Of a DNA stretch of 64,000 nt, positions 37,176-45,586 are shown one piece after another (the first letter of the stretch is position 1; the number at the start of each line of letters is the position of its first letter). The position numbers were made by a program, and so were the translations under genes. The stretch covers positions 1 to 64,000 of the forward strand of contig NZ_JOTN01000010.1 of NCBI RefSeq assembly GCF_000712595.1. The letters run 5' to 3'. This DNA is from Bacillus manliponensis (GTDB taxonomy: Bacteria; Bacillota; Bacilli; Bacillales; Bacillaceae_G). Under the pieces are notes generated by a model. That model did no database searches. It was given only the letters and a program-made list of their open reading frames with translations, and was not told the DNA's origin.

Positions 37176-37385
37176 GTGGCAATTATAATCAATATTGATG
37201 TGATGTTAGCCAAAAGAAAAATGAGTGTGACGGAGCTTTCAGAGAGGGTGGGGATTACGATGGCTAACCTTTCTATATTGAAAAATGGAAAAGCAAAAGC
37301 GATTCGGTTCTCCACATTAGAAGCGATATGTAAAGCGTTGGACTGTCAGCCAGGTGATATTTTAGAGTATAAAGATGAAGTGTAA
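37176..37385 (+). CDS. Small XRE/YozG-like transcriptional regulator
   Basis: A 69-aa protein consisting only of a Cro/C1 helix-turn-helix (MSVTELSERVGITMANLSIL) and ending LDCQPGDILEYKDEV. GAGGTGA precedes GTG 37176. Such genes often sit beside a membrane protein gene, as here (36406-37080), and may regulate it. Confidence 0.8.
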   Translation: MAIIINIDVMLAKRKMSVTELSERVGITMANLSILKNGKAKAIRFSTLEAICKALDCQPGDILEYKDEV

Positions 37386-37405
37386 ATAATTATGTATTGT
37401 GAGAA

Positions 37406-37443
37406 TAAAAAAGACTATAGTGTGGTACTATAGTCTTTTTTAT
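37406..37443. terminator. Bidirectional terminator
   Basis: AAAAAAGACTATAGT pairs with ACTATAGTCTTTTTT around GTGGT, between convergent genes. Confidence 0.9.
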
Positions 37444-37448
37444 TCTAT

Positions 37449-37907
37449 TTATAGTTCGCCTTGTTCTTCATTACCACGTACAACAAGGACATCGCATTTC
37501 GCGTAGCGAATAATATGTTCAGAGACACTACCAATTAAGAAACGTTCTACGGCGTTTAGCCCTGTTGCCCCGCATATAATTAAATCTACTTTATGATTTG
37601 GGGCAATGTCTTTTGAGATTTTTGATTTCGGATTACCAAATTCTAATACTGTTTCAACATTTGTAAGGCCCGCTTCTTCAGCTGTCTTTTTATATTCATC
37701 TAGTAAATCTTCGGCAAAAAAGTTTGCACGTTCTGCAATGGCACGGCTATATGCTTCAACAGCAGAATATGCTTTAACATCAACAATATGAGCAATTGTT
37801 AATTTTGCATTGTTACGCTCTGCGACATGGATTGCTTTTTTAAATGCTTTTTCAGCTTCTTTGGAACCATCAACTGCAACTAAGATATTTGTATATGTAG
37901 TATTCAT
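37449..37907 (-). CDS. Universal stress protein (UspA family)
   Basis: A 152-aa cytoplasmic Usp. The start ILVAVDGSKEAEKAFKKA and the nucleotide-binding GATGLNAVERFLIGSVSEHIIRYAKCDVLVVR (G-2x-G-9x-G-S/T form) indicate an ATP-binding member. GGAGGAA precedes the ATG. The specific role is unknown. Confidence 0.92.
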   Translation of the reverse strand: MNTTYTNILVAVDGSKEAEKAFKKAIHVAERNNAKLTIAHIVDVKAYSAVEAYSRAIAERANFFAEDLLDEYKKTAEEAGLTNVETVLEFGNPKSKISKDIAPNHKVDLIICGATGLNAVERFLIGSVSEHIIRYAKCDVLVVRGNEEQGEL

Positions 37908-38089
37908 ACTTGATTCCTCCTAAATGTGTTTGTTATAACTATTTACACTTTCAGTATAAAGTAAATAATGGAAAAATGTTTGACAAAACAGTTACGAAAT
38001 TTTGAAAATTTTGTTTCAATCCGTTTTAGTTGTAATTAAGGAGAGAACTTGTTACATATGAAATATAGCAAGGAAAAGGGGGCATGTTT

Positions 38090-38854
38090 GTGAGACACGC
38101 ACTCATTACAGCCGGTACGAAAGGTTTAGGAAAACAAGTAACTGAAAAAATGTTGAGTAAAGGATATTCAGTAACAGTAACATATCGTAGTGACAGAGAA
38201 GCGATGGAAGATTTGCAGGAAAAATATAAACACATAGAAGAACGCATCCACTTCGTAAGAGCGGATGTAACGAAACGAGAAGATTTACATAGAGTGGTAG
38301 AAGAAGCGATGGAGCGCTTTGGAAGAATTGATTTTCTTATTAATAATGCTGGTCCATATGTATTTGAAAGAAAAAAACTTGTCGATTATGAAGAGTATGA
38401 ATGGAACGAGATGATACAAGGGAACTTAACAGCTGTGTTTCATTTATTAAAGCTTGTTGTTCCAATTATGCGAAAACAACAATTTGGGCGTATTATTAAC
38501 TATGGATTTCAAAATGCCGAAAGTGCCCCAGGGTGGATGTATCGATCGGCATTTGCGGCAGCGAAAGTTGGACTTGTTTCATTAACAAAGACTGTTGCTT
38601 ATGAAGAAGCGGAATATGGCATTACATCTAACATGGTATGTCCTGGAGATATTATTGGTGAGATGAAAGAGGCGACAATTGAAGTAGCGCGTCGCATGCC
38701 AGATTCACGTACACCAATTGGTAGGTCTGGAACAGGAGAAGATATCGCCCGTACCGTTGTGTTTTTATGTGAAGAAGACTCAGATATGATCACCGGGACA
38801 GTTATTGAAATCTCAGGTGCGGTTGATGTGATTCATCGTTATCGCCAAAAATAA
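38090..38854 (+). CDS. SDR-family oxidoreductase (YtkK-like)
   Basis: A 254-aa NAD(P)-dependent short-chain dehydrogenase. The cofactor motif is ITAGTKGLGKQV (TGxxxGxG form), followed by NNAGPYVF. The usual YxxxK appears shifted as YRSAFAAAKVG, so the catalytic Tyr is replaced by the MYRSAFAAAK arrangement. AAAAGGGGG is too close to ATG 38084 and fits GTG 38090. Its stop codon lies in the target duplication of a bcr1 element; before that insertion ald followed after about 22 nt. Confidence 0.85.
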   Translation: MRHALITAGTKGLGKQVTEKMLSKGYSVTVTYRSDREAMEDLQEKYKHIEERIHFVRADVTKREDLHRVVEEAMERFGRIDFLINNAGPYVFERKKLVDYEEYEWNEMIQGNLTAVFHLLKLVVPIMRKQQFGRIINYGFQNAESAPGWMYRSAFAAAKVGLVSLTKTVAYEEAEYGITSNMVCPGDIIGEMKEATIEVARRMPDSRTPIGRSGTGEDIARTVVFLCEEDSDMITGTVIEISGAVDVIHRYRQK

Positions 38855-39000
38855 AATTGTGTACCGAAGGGTATGGTAAGGGAGTACTGAATGTTAGCCC
38901 GACCAATCGGGCATTTACAGGCTGTTAATCACCCGCTAAAACTTTTTTGTTTCTCTCAAATTTGGAGGTGTGATTTTACAGCTTGTTAATGCGGGATAAA
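38851..39000 (-). repeat. bcr1-type element between SDR gene and ald
   Basis: A reverse-oriented copy of the same repeat as 45177-45332, recognisable by GCATTAAC, CTCAAA, and GCCCGATTGGT (here reverse complemented). ATAAA duplications are at 38851-38855 and 38996-39000. The left one contains the SDR stop codon. Confidence 0.75.
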
Positions 39001-39021
39001 TACAATTTAGGAGGACCTCGT

Positions 39022-40140
39022 ATGCGTATCGGTGTACCGACAGAAGTGAAAAATAATGAGAATCGTGTAGCGATGACACCGGCTAGTGTCGTTCATTTTG
39101 TTCATAACAGTCATGAAGTGTTTGTGCAAAAAGGTGCTGGTCTAGGATCAGGATTTTCTGATGAAGAATATGTACAAGCGGGCGCAAAGCTTGTTGAAAC
39201 AGCGGAAGAGGCATGGAATCAAGAAATGGTTATGAAGGTGAAGGAGCCGATTGAGAGTGAATACGGATATTTTCGTGAAGGTCTCATCTTATTCACATAT
39301 TTACATTTGGCACCGGAACCAGAATTGACGAAAGCGTTGATTGATAAAAAAGTTGTTGGAATTGCGTATGAAACAGTACAACTAGAAAATCGTTCTCTTC
39401 CGTTATTGGCACCAATGAGTGAAGTGGCTGGAAGAATGGCTTCGCAAGTTGGGGCTCAATTTCTTGAGAAGACAAAAGGTGGAAAAGGGATTTTGCTAGC
39501 TGGTGTTCCGGGAGTCAAGCGCGGTAAAGTAACAATTATTGGCGGTGGTCAAGCTGGTACAAATGCTGCGAAAATTGCGATTGGTTTAGGAGCGGATGTA
39601 ACAATTATTGATTTAAGTGCAGACCGTCTTCGCCAGTTAGATGACATATTTGGAAATCAAATTAAAACATTGATGTCTAATCCGTTTAACATCGCGGAAG
39701 CTGTAAAAGAATCTGATCTTGTCATTGGTGCGGTACTTATTACAGGTGCAAAAGCACCAAAACTCGTAACAGAAGAAATGGTAAAATCGATGGAACAAGG
39801 ATCGGTTATTGTTGATATTGCAATTGACCAAGGTGGTATTTTTGAAACAACTGACCGTATTACAACACATGATAATCCAACGTATGAAAAACACGGTGTG
39901 TTGCATTATGCAGTTGCCAATATGCCAGGAGCTGTTCCACGTACTGCGACATTTGCGTTAACAAATGTAACGGTTCCATACGGCGTGCAAATCGCAAACA
40001 AAGGTTATAAAAAAGCTTGTTTAGATAATAGTGCGTTGTTAAAAGGAATTAATACGTTAGATGGATATGTGACATTCGAGGCTGTTGCTGAGGCACATGG
40101 ATTACAGTATGCTGATGCGAAGGAATTGCTGCAAAAATGA
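39022..40140 (+). CDS. ald: Alanine dehydrogenase
   Basis: Reversible NAD-linked oxidation of L-alanine to pyruvate and ammonia, used during sporulation and in alanine-response germination. It is 372 aa. Motifs: [20 protein letters not shown], the substrate-side KVKEP and the NAD site [26 protein letters not shown] fits ATG 39022; the longer frame begins inside bcr1. Only 21 nt separate it from the repeat, so its promoter must lie in or beyond bcr1. Confidence 0.97.
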   Translation: MRIGVPTEVKNNENRVAMTPASVVHFVHNSHEVFVQKGAGLGSGFSDEEYVQAGAKLVETAEEAWNQEMVMKVKEPIESEYGYFREGLILFTYLHLAPEPELTKALIDKKVVGIAYETVQLENRSLPLLAPMSEVAGRMASQVGAQFLEKTKGGKGILLAGVPGVKRGKVTIIGGGQAGTNAAKIAIGLGADVTIIDLSADRLRQLDDIFGNQIKTLMSNPFNIAEAVKESDLVIGAVLITGAKAPKLVTEEMVKSMEQGSVIVDIAIDQGGIFETTDRITTHDNPTYEKHGVLHYAVANMPGAVPRTATFALTNVTVPYGVQIANKGYKKACLDNSALLKGINTLDGYVTFEAVAEAHGLQYADAKELLQK

Positions 40141-40141
40141 A

Positions 40142-40181
40142 AGAGAGCGACTATGTAGGTAGTCGCTCTCTTTCATTTTTA
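40142..40181 (+). terminator. Terminator after ald
   Basis: AGAGAGCGACTA pairs with TAGTCGCTCTCT, followed by TTCATTTTT. A short bcr1-tail-like remnant (CCCGTAAAAGCCCGATTG) follows at about 40185-40202. Confidence 0.9.
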
Positions 40182-40202
40182 TATCCCGTAAAAGCCCGAT
40201 TG

Positions 40203-40676
40203 TTAGTTGAACCTTATTCGTTCCCGGGCGGTCACGTTTCCTTTTCCAATCGGCACTAGATTACCAGCTTTTGCTAAACCGAATAAGGGCATGTTGGCAT
40301 ATATAGTTTCGTATTGCCCCTTTTGGATGACGTATGTTTCGTGGAAAATGCCGACCGCTTCTGTTTGAAACGCTTTTTTGTTAAATTTTCGCCATGCTTC
40401 TACATGTAAAGGAGCATGGCGGGCGTACTGTTCAAGTGCTTTGAATGACTGCCAGTACTGAATTTGAACAATCGTACGACCGTTGAAGAATGATTCCGTA
40501 CTAAGAAAGCCAAGTTCTTTGTTTTGATACAACTCCTTCATCATGCCACCCATGGCACGGGCGACAGGTAACCACTTTGAAATTGCAAATAGTTTGTTAA
40601 TACGCATTCCAATAACAAAAACAGCAAAAGAATCGTCCATATGAGCGGTATAACGTCCTTGCTTTATTTCATTCAT
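40203..40676 (-). CDS. DUF4188 domain protein
   Basis: A 157-aa protein of the DUF4188 group (GRYTAHMDDSFAVFVIGMRINK, then QYWQSFKALEQYAR), related to dimeric alpha-beta barrel monooxygenase-like proteins. AGGAAGG supports ATG 40676. It follows a TetR gene by 16 nt in the same direction, so that regulator probably controls it. Its 3' end abuts a bcr1-like remnant. Substrate unknown. Confidence 0.8.
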   Translation of the reverse strand: MNEIKQGRYTAHMDDSFAVFVIGMRINKLFAISKWLPVARAMGGMMKELYQNKELGFLSTESFFNGRTIVQIQYWQSFKALEQYARHAPLHVEAWRKFNKKAFQTEAVGIFHETYVIQKGQYETIYANMPLFGLAKAGNLVPIGKGNVTARERIRFN

Positions 40677-40692
40677 ACGTGTCACCTTCCTA

Positions 40693-41322
40693 CTACGGAT
40701 TTAAAAAGTGTAAGTGAAGTTCATACATTTTCATTACATCAGAATGATATAAGTGCGCTGTTAAATAAGCGCCGTAAAAGATTGTATGCAATAACTTGAC
40801 GATGTCAGGGGTAGCTAGATTACTCGTAATGTCTCCAGTCTGCTTGCCTTCTTCCACACATGTTGTAAATAGTTGGGCTAAGTCGGGAATGAGAATTTGG
40901 ACACGTTCTTCGTTATTTGGATATAGAAGATGAATTTCTGCGTCTGTTAAATGAGGCATACAAGGGTGCATTTTTTCCTCAGAAAGAAAAGCAACTAAAC
41001 TAAGCATAAGACCAGGGTGCTTTTTCGCTTGGTTGGAAACTTTTTCAAATATATGACGGAGCGCTATGGTACCTTTTTTGTTTGTTTCTTCAATTTCAAG
41101 CATGCATTCTGTTAACCAAGTTCTCATGAAGTAAATCAGAATGTCCTCTTTATGAGGAAACATTTTAAAAAAGGTCACTTTTGAAATCTCAACGCGTTCA
41201 CATAATTCTTCGACACGTACAAACCGGAATGATTTTTCCTCAATGATGTCTAATGTCGTATGAAGTAGCTTGATTTTTGTTCGTGCTTTTTTTAATTCTC
41301 TTAATGATAGTCTCTCTTTCAT
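40693..41322 (-). CDS. TetR-family regulator
   Basis: A 209-aa protein with an N-terminal helix-turn-helix (LLHTTLDIIEEKSFRFVRVEELCERVEISKVTFFKMFPHKEDIL) and an all-helical ligand domain. It is the first gene of a two-gene operon with the DUF4188 gene and probably autoregulates. The ligand is unknown. Confidence 0.88.
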   Translation of the reverse strand: MKERLSLRELKKARTKIKLLHTTLDIIEEKSFRFVRVEELCERVEISKVTFFKMFPHKEDILIYFMRTWLTECMLEIEETNKKGTIALRHIFEKVSNQAKKHPGLMLSLVAFLSEEKMHPCMPHLTDAEIHLLYPNNEERVQILIPDLAQLFTTCVEEGKQTGDITSNLATPDIVKLLHTIFYGAYLTAHLYHSDVMKMYELHLHFLNP

Positions 41323-41409
41323 TTATATGCACCTCGCGCTAAAGAAAGTTAACCGTTGTTAATAAAATAACATGAGTTAACTTTAAAGTCTATATTTTCA
41401 GAAAAATAA

Positions 41410-41658
41410 GAGTTAGTACCATTTGTTGAAGAAACGGATGAATTAACAGAAGACATTGCGATTCAAAATATATTAGAAGTTAGAAGAGAAGAGGTTGTTG
41501 ATATTCAATTAGGAGACTCATCACCTCATTTGTTTATTTACTTTTAATCTTGGAAAGTACTAGCTGTAAACGGATATGATGAACATTATACGGGTGAGGA
41601 GTGGTTAATTGTTGCTATGCCTAGAAATGAAATTGCAGTATGAACGCCAGAAGATTGA
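41410..41658 (+). pseudogene. Decayed gene remnant
   Basis: One reading frame runs for about 80 codons (VPFVEETDELTEDIAIQN, then WKVLAVNGYDEHYTGEEWLI), with in-frame stops near 41545 (TAA), 41641 and 41656, and no start codon or ribosome site. It is coding-like sequence inactivated by point changes. The family is not recognised. The gap to the next gene is otherwise filled by a GC-rich repeat. Confidence 0.55.
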
Positions 41659-41821
41659 GAGTAAAGAGGGCGCTATGCAGAACTCTATATAGGCCTTATG
41701 AAGTTTTTTGTAAGTAGACATTTCTATGTTATTATTTACATTATATTGAAAAAATGGTTTTTAGGGCTTATCACTGTAACCTGGGGTTGATTTTTTTGAG
41801 AAAGGATCATTTTTCATACAC

Positions 41822-41930
41822 GGAACGGAGAGTGGCGACTCCTGCGGGAATAGCGAGGATAGTGAGACCCCGCAGGCTTGCCGAGGAGGCTCGCTCTCGC
41901 CCGCGGAAAGCGCCCACTCGGAGTGGAGTA
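41822..41930. repeat. GC-rich palindromic repeat (REP-like)
   Basis: A strongly GC-rich block in an AT-rich genome, containing GGCGACTCCTGCGGGAATAG, GACCCCGCAGGC and CGAGGAGGCTCG, with GGCGACTCC near the start and GCCCACTCGGAGTGG near the end. It matches, from memory, a dispersed Bacillus repeat. It contains small frames that are not genes. Confidence 0.7.
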
Positions 41931-42009
41931 TGCTCCTCTATATTTGTCACCCCCGACTTATGGTGATGAACTTTTTTAGTTGTAGAACATATAACAAAGG
42001 ATGAAAGAC

Positions 42010-42396
42010 GTGCGAGAAACAAAGATATTAAAATTGTTCGTTACTGCATTATGCATTTTATTGTTAAGTGCTTGTGAAAAAGAAGGCATTGAAGGAGCTT
42101 GGGAATTATCTCAAAGTGAGCAAAATGAATGTCCAACATATTATAAATTTGAAATTGTTGTAAAAGAGGAAGACGAGAACCAAGTTGTCTATCAAGTAGT
42201 TAATATGTATACAAATGAAAAGAAAAAAGAAAACAAGTATGTTGGGACTTATACACAGGTAAATAAGGAAGGTTTGTATCTCTTTAATTACGGTAATGAT
42301 TTTACCTCTGAACAATGGTTAGAGAGGGAGGGGGAATCACTTCGAGTGTTCTTTCCTGATGTGAATAAGCAATGTACATATAAGTTATCTTCTTAG
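42010..42396 (+). CDS. Small putative lipoprotein
   Basis: About 128 aa with an N-terminal signal, basic start then LFVTALCILLLSACEKEG, whose LSAC lipobox marks lipidation at the Cys. The mature part is acidic and beta-like (FEIVVKEEDENQVVYQVVN). AAAGGATG supports GTG 42010; ATG 42001 is possible. No family is recognised. Confidence 0.7.
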   Translation: MRETKILKLFVTALCILLLSACEKEGIEGAWELSQSEQNECPTYYKFEIVVKEEDENQVVYQVVNMYTNEKKKENKYVGTYTQVNKEGLYLFNYGNDFTSEQWLEREGESLRVFFPDVNKQCTYKLSS

Positions 42397-42401
42397 AGGA
42401 A

Positions 42402-42444
42402 AAGTGAATGGAACAGGAATATCTGTTCCATTCACTTTTTTGTT
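42402..42444 (+). terminator. Terminator after lipoprotein gene
   Basis: AGTGAATGGAACAG pairs with CTGTTCCATTCACT, followed by a T-run. Confidence 0.92.
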
Positions 42445-42583
42445 TTTAAAATAACTTGATAAATAAATATTTTACATCCAACCACTCTATCTTAATATAT
42501 AATGATAATGTAATTTTATTTTAACTTGTATAGGTGTTCATGCCCGCGCGAAGAAAACAATATAAAAGAAAGGGTAGAAGAAG

Positions 42584-44995
42584 ATGCAACAATTAGTTGG
42601 CTTTTATAATTATTGGTTTGTTGCTTTGTCTGTTGTGGTTGCTGTATTTGCATCGTATACAGCATTAGATCTTGCTGGACGTGTTGCATATGTAAATAGA
42701 AAACGAAAAAAGTTATGGTGGTTCTGTGGATCCATTACGATGGGAATTGGTATTTGGTCTATGCATTTTATCGGTATGTTAGCTTTTCATCTACCTGTAA
42801 CAGTTGAATATGATCATAATTTAGTATTTCTGTCTGTTGTTGCTGCGTGGATTGGTGCATTTATTGCTCTATATACAGTGAGTTTTAAAGCGCTGAAAAA
42901 TATTCATTTCTTAATAGGTGGTTGTTCAATGGGACTAGCTATTGGGGCGATGCACTATATTGGTATGGCTGCGATGAAGTTTGTAGATATTACGTATGAT
43001 CCGTTTCTTTTTGCACTTTCTATCTTTATCGCTATTATTGCGTCTATCGCAGCTTTGAAGATTTCATTTGAATTAGCAAAGTATGAAAGTTCTATTAGGT
43101 TGTTTATATATAAGATACTAAGTGCGATAGCGATGGGAATTGCGATATCCGGTATGCATTATACAGGAATGGCTGCAGCTGAATTTTGTTTGCCAGTTGA
43201 AATGATGAATAAATCTGGAATTAGTAATGATACGATTGTTATTATGACGGGAGTTACAACGATTATTATTCAATCGTTTTTAATTTTTGGTACAGTGACC
43301 GATCGTCGTTTTCATTTTAAGGCTTTAGAATCTCTTGAGAATGAAAAGCGATATCGTTCGCTTGTGCATCATAATTTAGATGCGATTTTCTCTGTATCTG
43401 GAGATGGTCAGTTGCTTAGCATGAATCCTGTAGGAGAAAAGATGTTTCGTTGTTCTACAAGTAAATTAAAAGAGAAAAAAATATCTCATTTTTTAACAAA
43501 GCAAGAAAAACAAAAAGTAAAATTATATTTTTATCAAACGATTGAAATGAAGAGAGGACATAACTTTAATACGAGAATTCGATTAGATGATAATGCGGTG
43601 TTAGATGTAAATGTGACGTTTGTACCGATATATATTGAAGACAGATTAGATTGTGTATATGGTATTATGCGAGATATTACAGAGCAACTTGAAAACGAAA
43701 ATCATATTTATCGTCTAGCATATTATGACTCGTTAACTAGTTTACCAAATCGTCGTAATGTAGTAGAGCGTATAGAAGGCGCATTAAAAGAAAGCGGCAC
43801 GATGTGTGCTGTATATACTTTGAATTTGAATCGTTTTAAAGTTATTAACGACGCGCTAGGACAAAAGATAGGTGATTTGTTATTACAACATATTGCTGGG
43901 AAATTAACGATGCAAATTGGCGGAAGAGGCGTGGTTGGCCGAATGAGTGGTGATACATTCATCATACTTCTTCCAAATATAAAATGTAACGAAGAAGTAA
44001 GTGGTGTTGCAGAACATGTTATGCAGCTCTTTGAAAAGCCATTTGTAATAAGAGGAAATGAGTTATATTGTTCTGTACGCATTGGAATCGCTATTGCGCC
44101 GCAAGATGGAGTCGATGCAGAAACGTTAGTCGGTCATGCAGATATCGCGATGTACGCAGCACAAGAGAGCCGAAAAAGCGGCTATCGCTTCTATTCTCCT
44201 AGGATTGGAGAATGGTCTCAAAATCAATTAATTGAAGAACAGCAACTACGTCAAGCTCTTGAGAAAGATGAATTTGTGTTGCATTATCAGCCACAAGTTC
44301 ACTCGAAAACGGGTAAGGTGGTTGGAGTAGAGGCGCTTGTACGTTGGCAACTACCTGATGGAACGATGCGCTCACCACTGAAATTTATTACTCTTGCAGA
44401 AGAAACAGGTTTAATTATTCCACTTGGAAAGCTTGTCTTGCAAAAAGCATGTCAATATGCGAAGGAATGGCATGATAAAGGAATCCCAATTCGTGTGTCT
44501 GTCAACTTATCTCCAAGGCAGTTCCAAACCGAAGATATTGTTGAAACAGTAGCAGCATTACTTGAAACATACAAATTACCTCCGCATTTGCTCGAATTGG
44601 AGGTAACGGAAAGTATGACGATGACAAATGTTGAGCGTTCAAAACGATTATTACAAGCATTTCGAAAATTAGGTGTAACAATTAGTATTGATGATTTCGG
44701 AACGGGACATAGTTCACTTAGTTATTTGAAAGATTATCCAATTCATAAGTTGAAAATTGATCGCTCCTTTATTAAAGATATTCATGAAGATGTTCGGACG
44801 AAGCAAATTACGGCTGCTATTATTGCGTTAGGTCAACATATTGGATTGGAAATTGTAGCAGAAGGAGTAGAAAAAGAAGAGCAGCTTGCATTTTTACGAG
44901 AACATAACTGCTCATACATACAAGGATATTATTTTAGTAAGCCGTTACCACCTTCTGAATTTGAACGATGGCTTGAAAATAAAATAGTTGTTTGA
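42584..44995 (+). CDS. MHYT-PAS-GGDEF-EAL cyclic-di-GMP protein
   Basis: An 803-aa membrane signalling protein. Residues 1-245 hold an MHYT sensor of seven helices with three motifs (SMHFIGM, AMHYIGM, GMHYTGM); a PAS domain spans about 255-375, GGDEF about 380-540 and EAL about 550-800. The GGDEF site reads RMSGDTF, so cyclase activity is probably lost. EAL motifs are complete (VEALVRW, ELEVTES, IDDFGTGHSSLSYL, IVAEGVE), pointing to phosphodiesterase activity. It resembles B. subtilis YkoW/DgcW in layout. Confidence 0.92.
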   Translation: MQQLVGFYNYWFVALSVVVAVFASYTALDLAGRVAYVNRKRKKLWWFCGSITMGIGIWSMHFIGMLAFHLPVTVEYDHNLVFLSVVAAWIGAFIALYTVSFKALKNIHFLIGGCSMGLAIGAMHYIGMAAMKFVDITYDPFLFALSIFIAIIASIAALKISFELAKYESSIRLFIYKILSAIAMGIAISGMHYTGMAAAEFCLPVEMMNKSGISNDTIVIMTGVTTIIIQSFLIFGTVTDRRFHFKALESLENEKRYRSLVHHNLDAIFSVSGDGQLLSMNPVGEKMFRCSTSKLKEKKISHFLTKQEKQKVKLYFYQTIEMKRGHNFNTRIRLDDNAVLDVNVTFVPIYIEDRLDCVYGIMRDITEQLENENHIYRLAYYDSLTSLPNRRNVVERIEGALKESGTMCAVYTLNLNRFKVINDALGQKIGDLLLQHIAGKLTMQIGGRGVVGRMSGDTFIILLPNIKCNEEVSGVAEHVMQLFEKPFVIRGNELYCSVRIGIAIAPQDGVDAETLVGHADIAMYAAQESRKSGYRFYSPRIGEWSQNQLIEEQQLRQALEKDEFVLHYQPQVHSKTGKVVGVEALVRWQLPDGTMRSPLKFITLAEETGLIIPLGKLVLQKACQYAKEWHDKGIPIRVSVNLSPRQFQTEDIVETVAALLETYKLPPHLLELEVTESMTMTNVERSKRLLQAFRKLGVTISIDDFGTGHSSLSYLKDYPIHKLKIDRSFIKDIHEDVRTKQITAAIIALGQHIGLEIVAEGVEKEEQLAFLREHNCSYIQGYYFSKPLPPSEFERWLENKIVV

Positions 44996-45003
44996 TAGGG
45001 GAA

Positions 45004-45508
45004 ATGAGGGTGAAAGTAGAATTAACGAGATTTAAAGTGAAAAAAGGGAAAGGTCAACGTGTTGATGAATGGATGAAGTTGCTAAATAATCATATGAAGG
45101 ACGTACTCCTTACATTAAACGACGAAAAAATGTACGTAGAGACAATTTTCCGGGAAATACGGGATGGAGATGAATATTTATCCCGCATTAACGGGCTGTA
45201 AGACTCCCACCTCAAAACTTAGAGGGTTCAGAGAGGTTTAGGTGGGAGATTAACAGTCCGTAAAAGCCCGATTGGTTCAACTAACACGCAGTGGGGGATG
45301 AAGACCCCCCACTGCGTGAAGTTTCACTTTATATTGGTACTCTGTTCAAGGAGAGGGGGGCGGGATTCAAGTTGAACAGTCGCAGCACGATATTGATAAA
45401 CAGCATGTCGCATTTTGGTATGAATGTATTGATGAAGAAGTACCCCCTATCGATATGAAAACAGAAGTTGTCATGATTCAAGATGTGGTGAAGGAAGCGA
45501 TGAAGTAG
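45004..45508 (+). pseudogene. DUF6176-like gene split by a bcr1 insertion
   Basis: The 5' part encodes VELTRFKVKKGKGQRVDEWMKL and runs to the repeat, where the frame ends after SRINGL. The 3' part (45333-45508) encodes QGEGGGIQVEQSQ to VVKEAMK. Deleting bcr1 with one TTTAT copy joins them in frame through DEYLYWYSVQGEG, giving a normal length of about 119 aa. The family is DUF6176, from memory. Function unknown; the gene is inactive as it stands. Confidence 0.85.
45177..45332 (+). repeat. bcr1-type repeat element inside a gene
   Basis: About 146 bp between TTTAT duplications (45177-45181, 45328-45332). It begins CCCGCATTAACGGGCTG and ends GTGAAGTTTCAC, with internal inverted segments CTCCCACCT/AGGTGGGAG. 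This is the B. cereus group bcr1 pattern. It encodes no protein. Confidence 0.85.
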
Positions 45509-45544
45509 TAGATTAGTAGTTTGAAAAATAAAGTTATACAAAAA

Positions 45545-45577
45545 AGAAGACAGCGTAGTTACTGTCTTCTTTTTTTA
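45545..45577. terminator. Terminator after pepQ
   Basis: AAGAAGACAG pairs with CTGTCTTCTT, with A/T tracts on both sides. It lies between convergent genes. Confidence 0.88.
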
Positions 45578-45586
45578 CAGTACAAT

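Noticed and set aside
41754-42022. Overlapping frames on both strands in the GC-rich block
   Set aside because: They come from the base composition of a palindromic repeat and lack ribosome sites.
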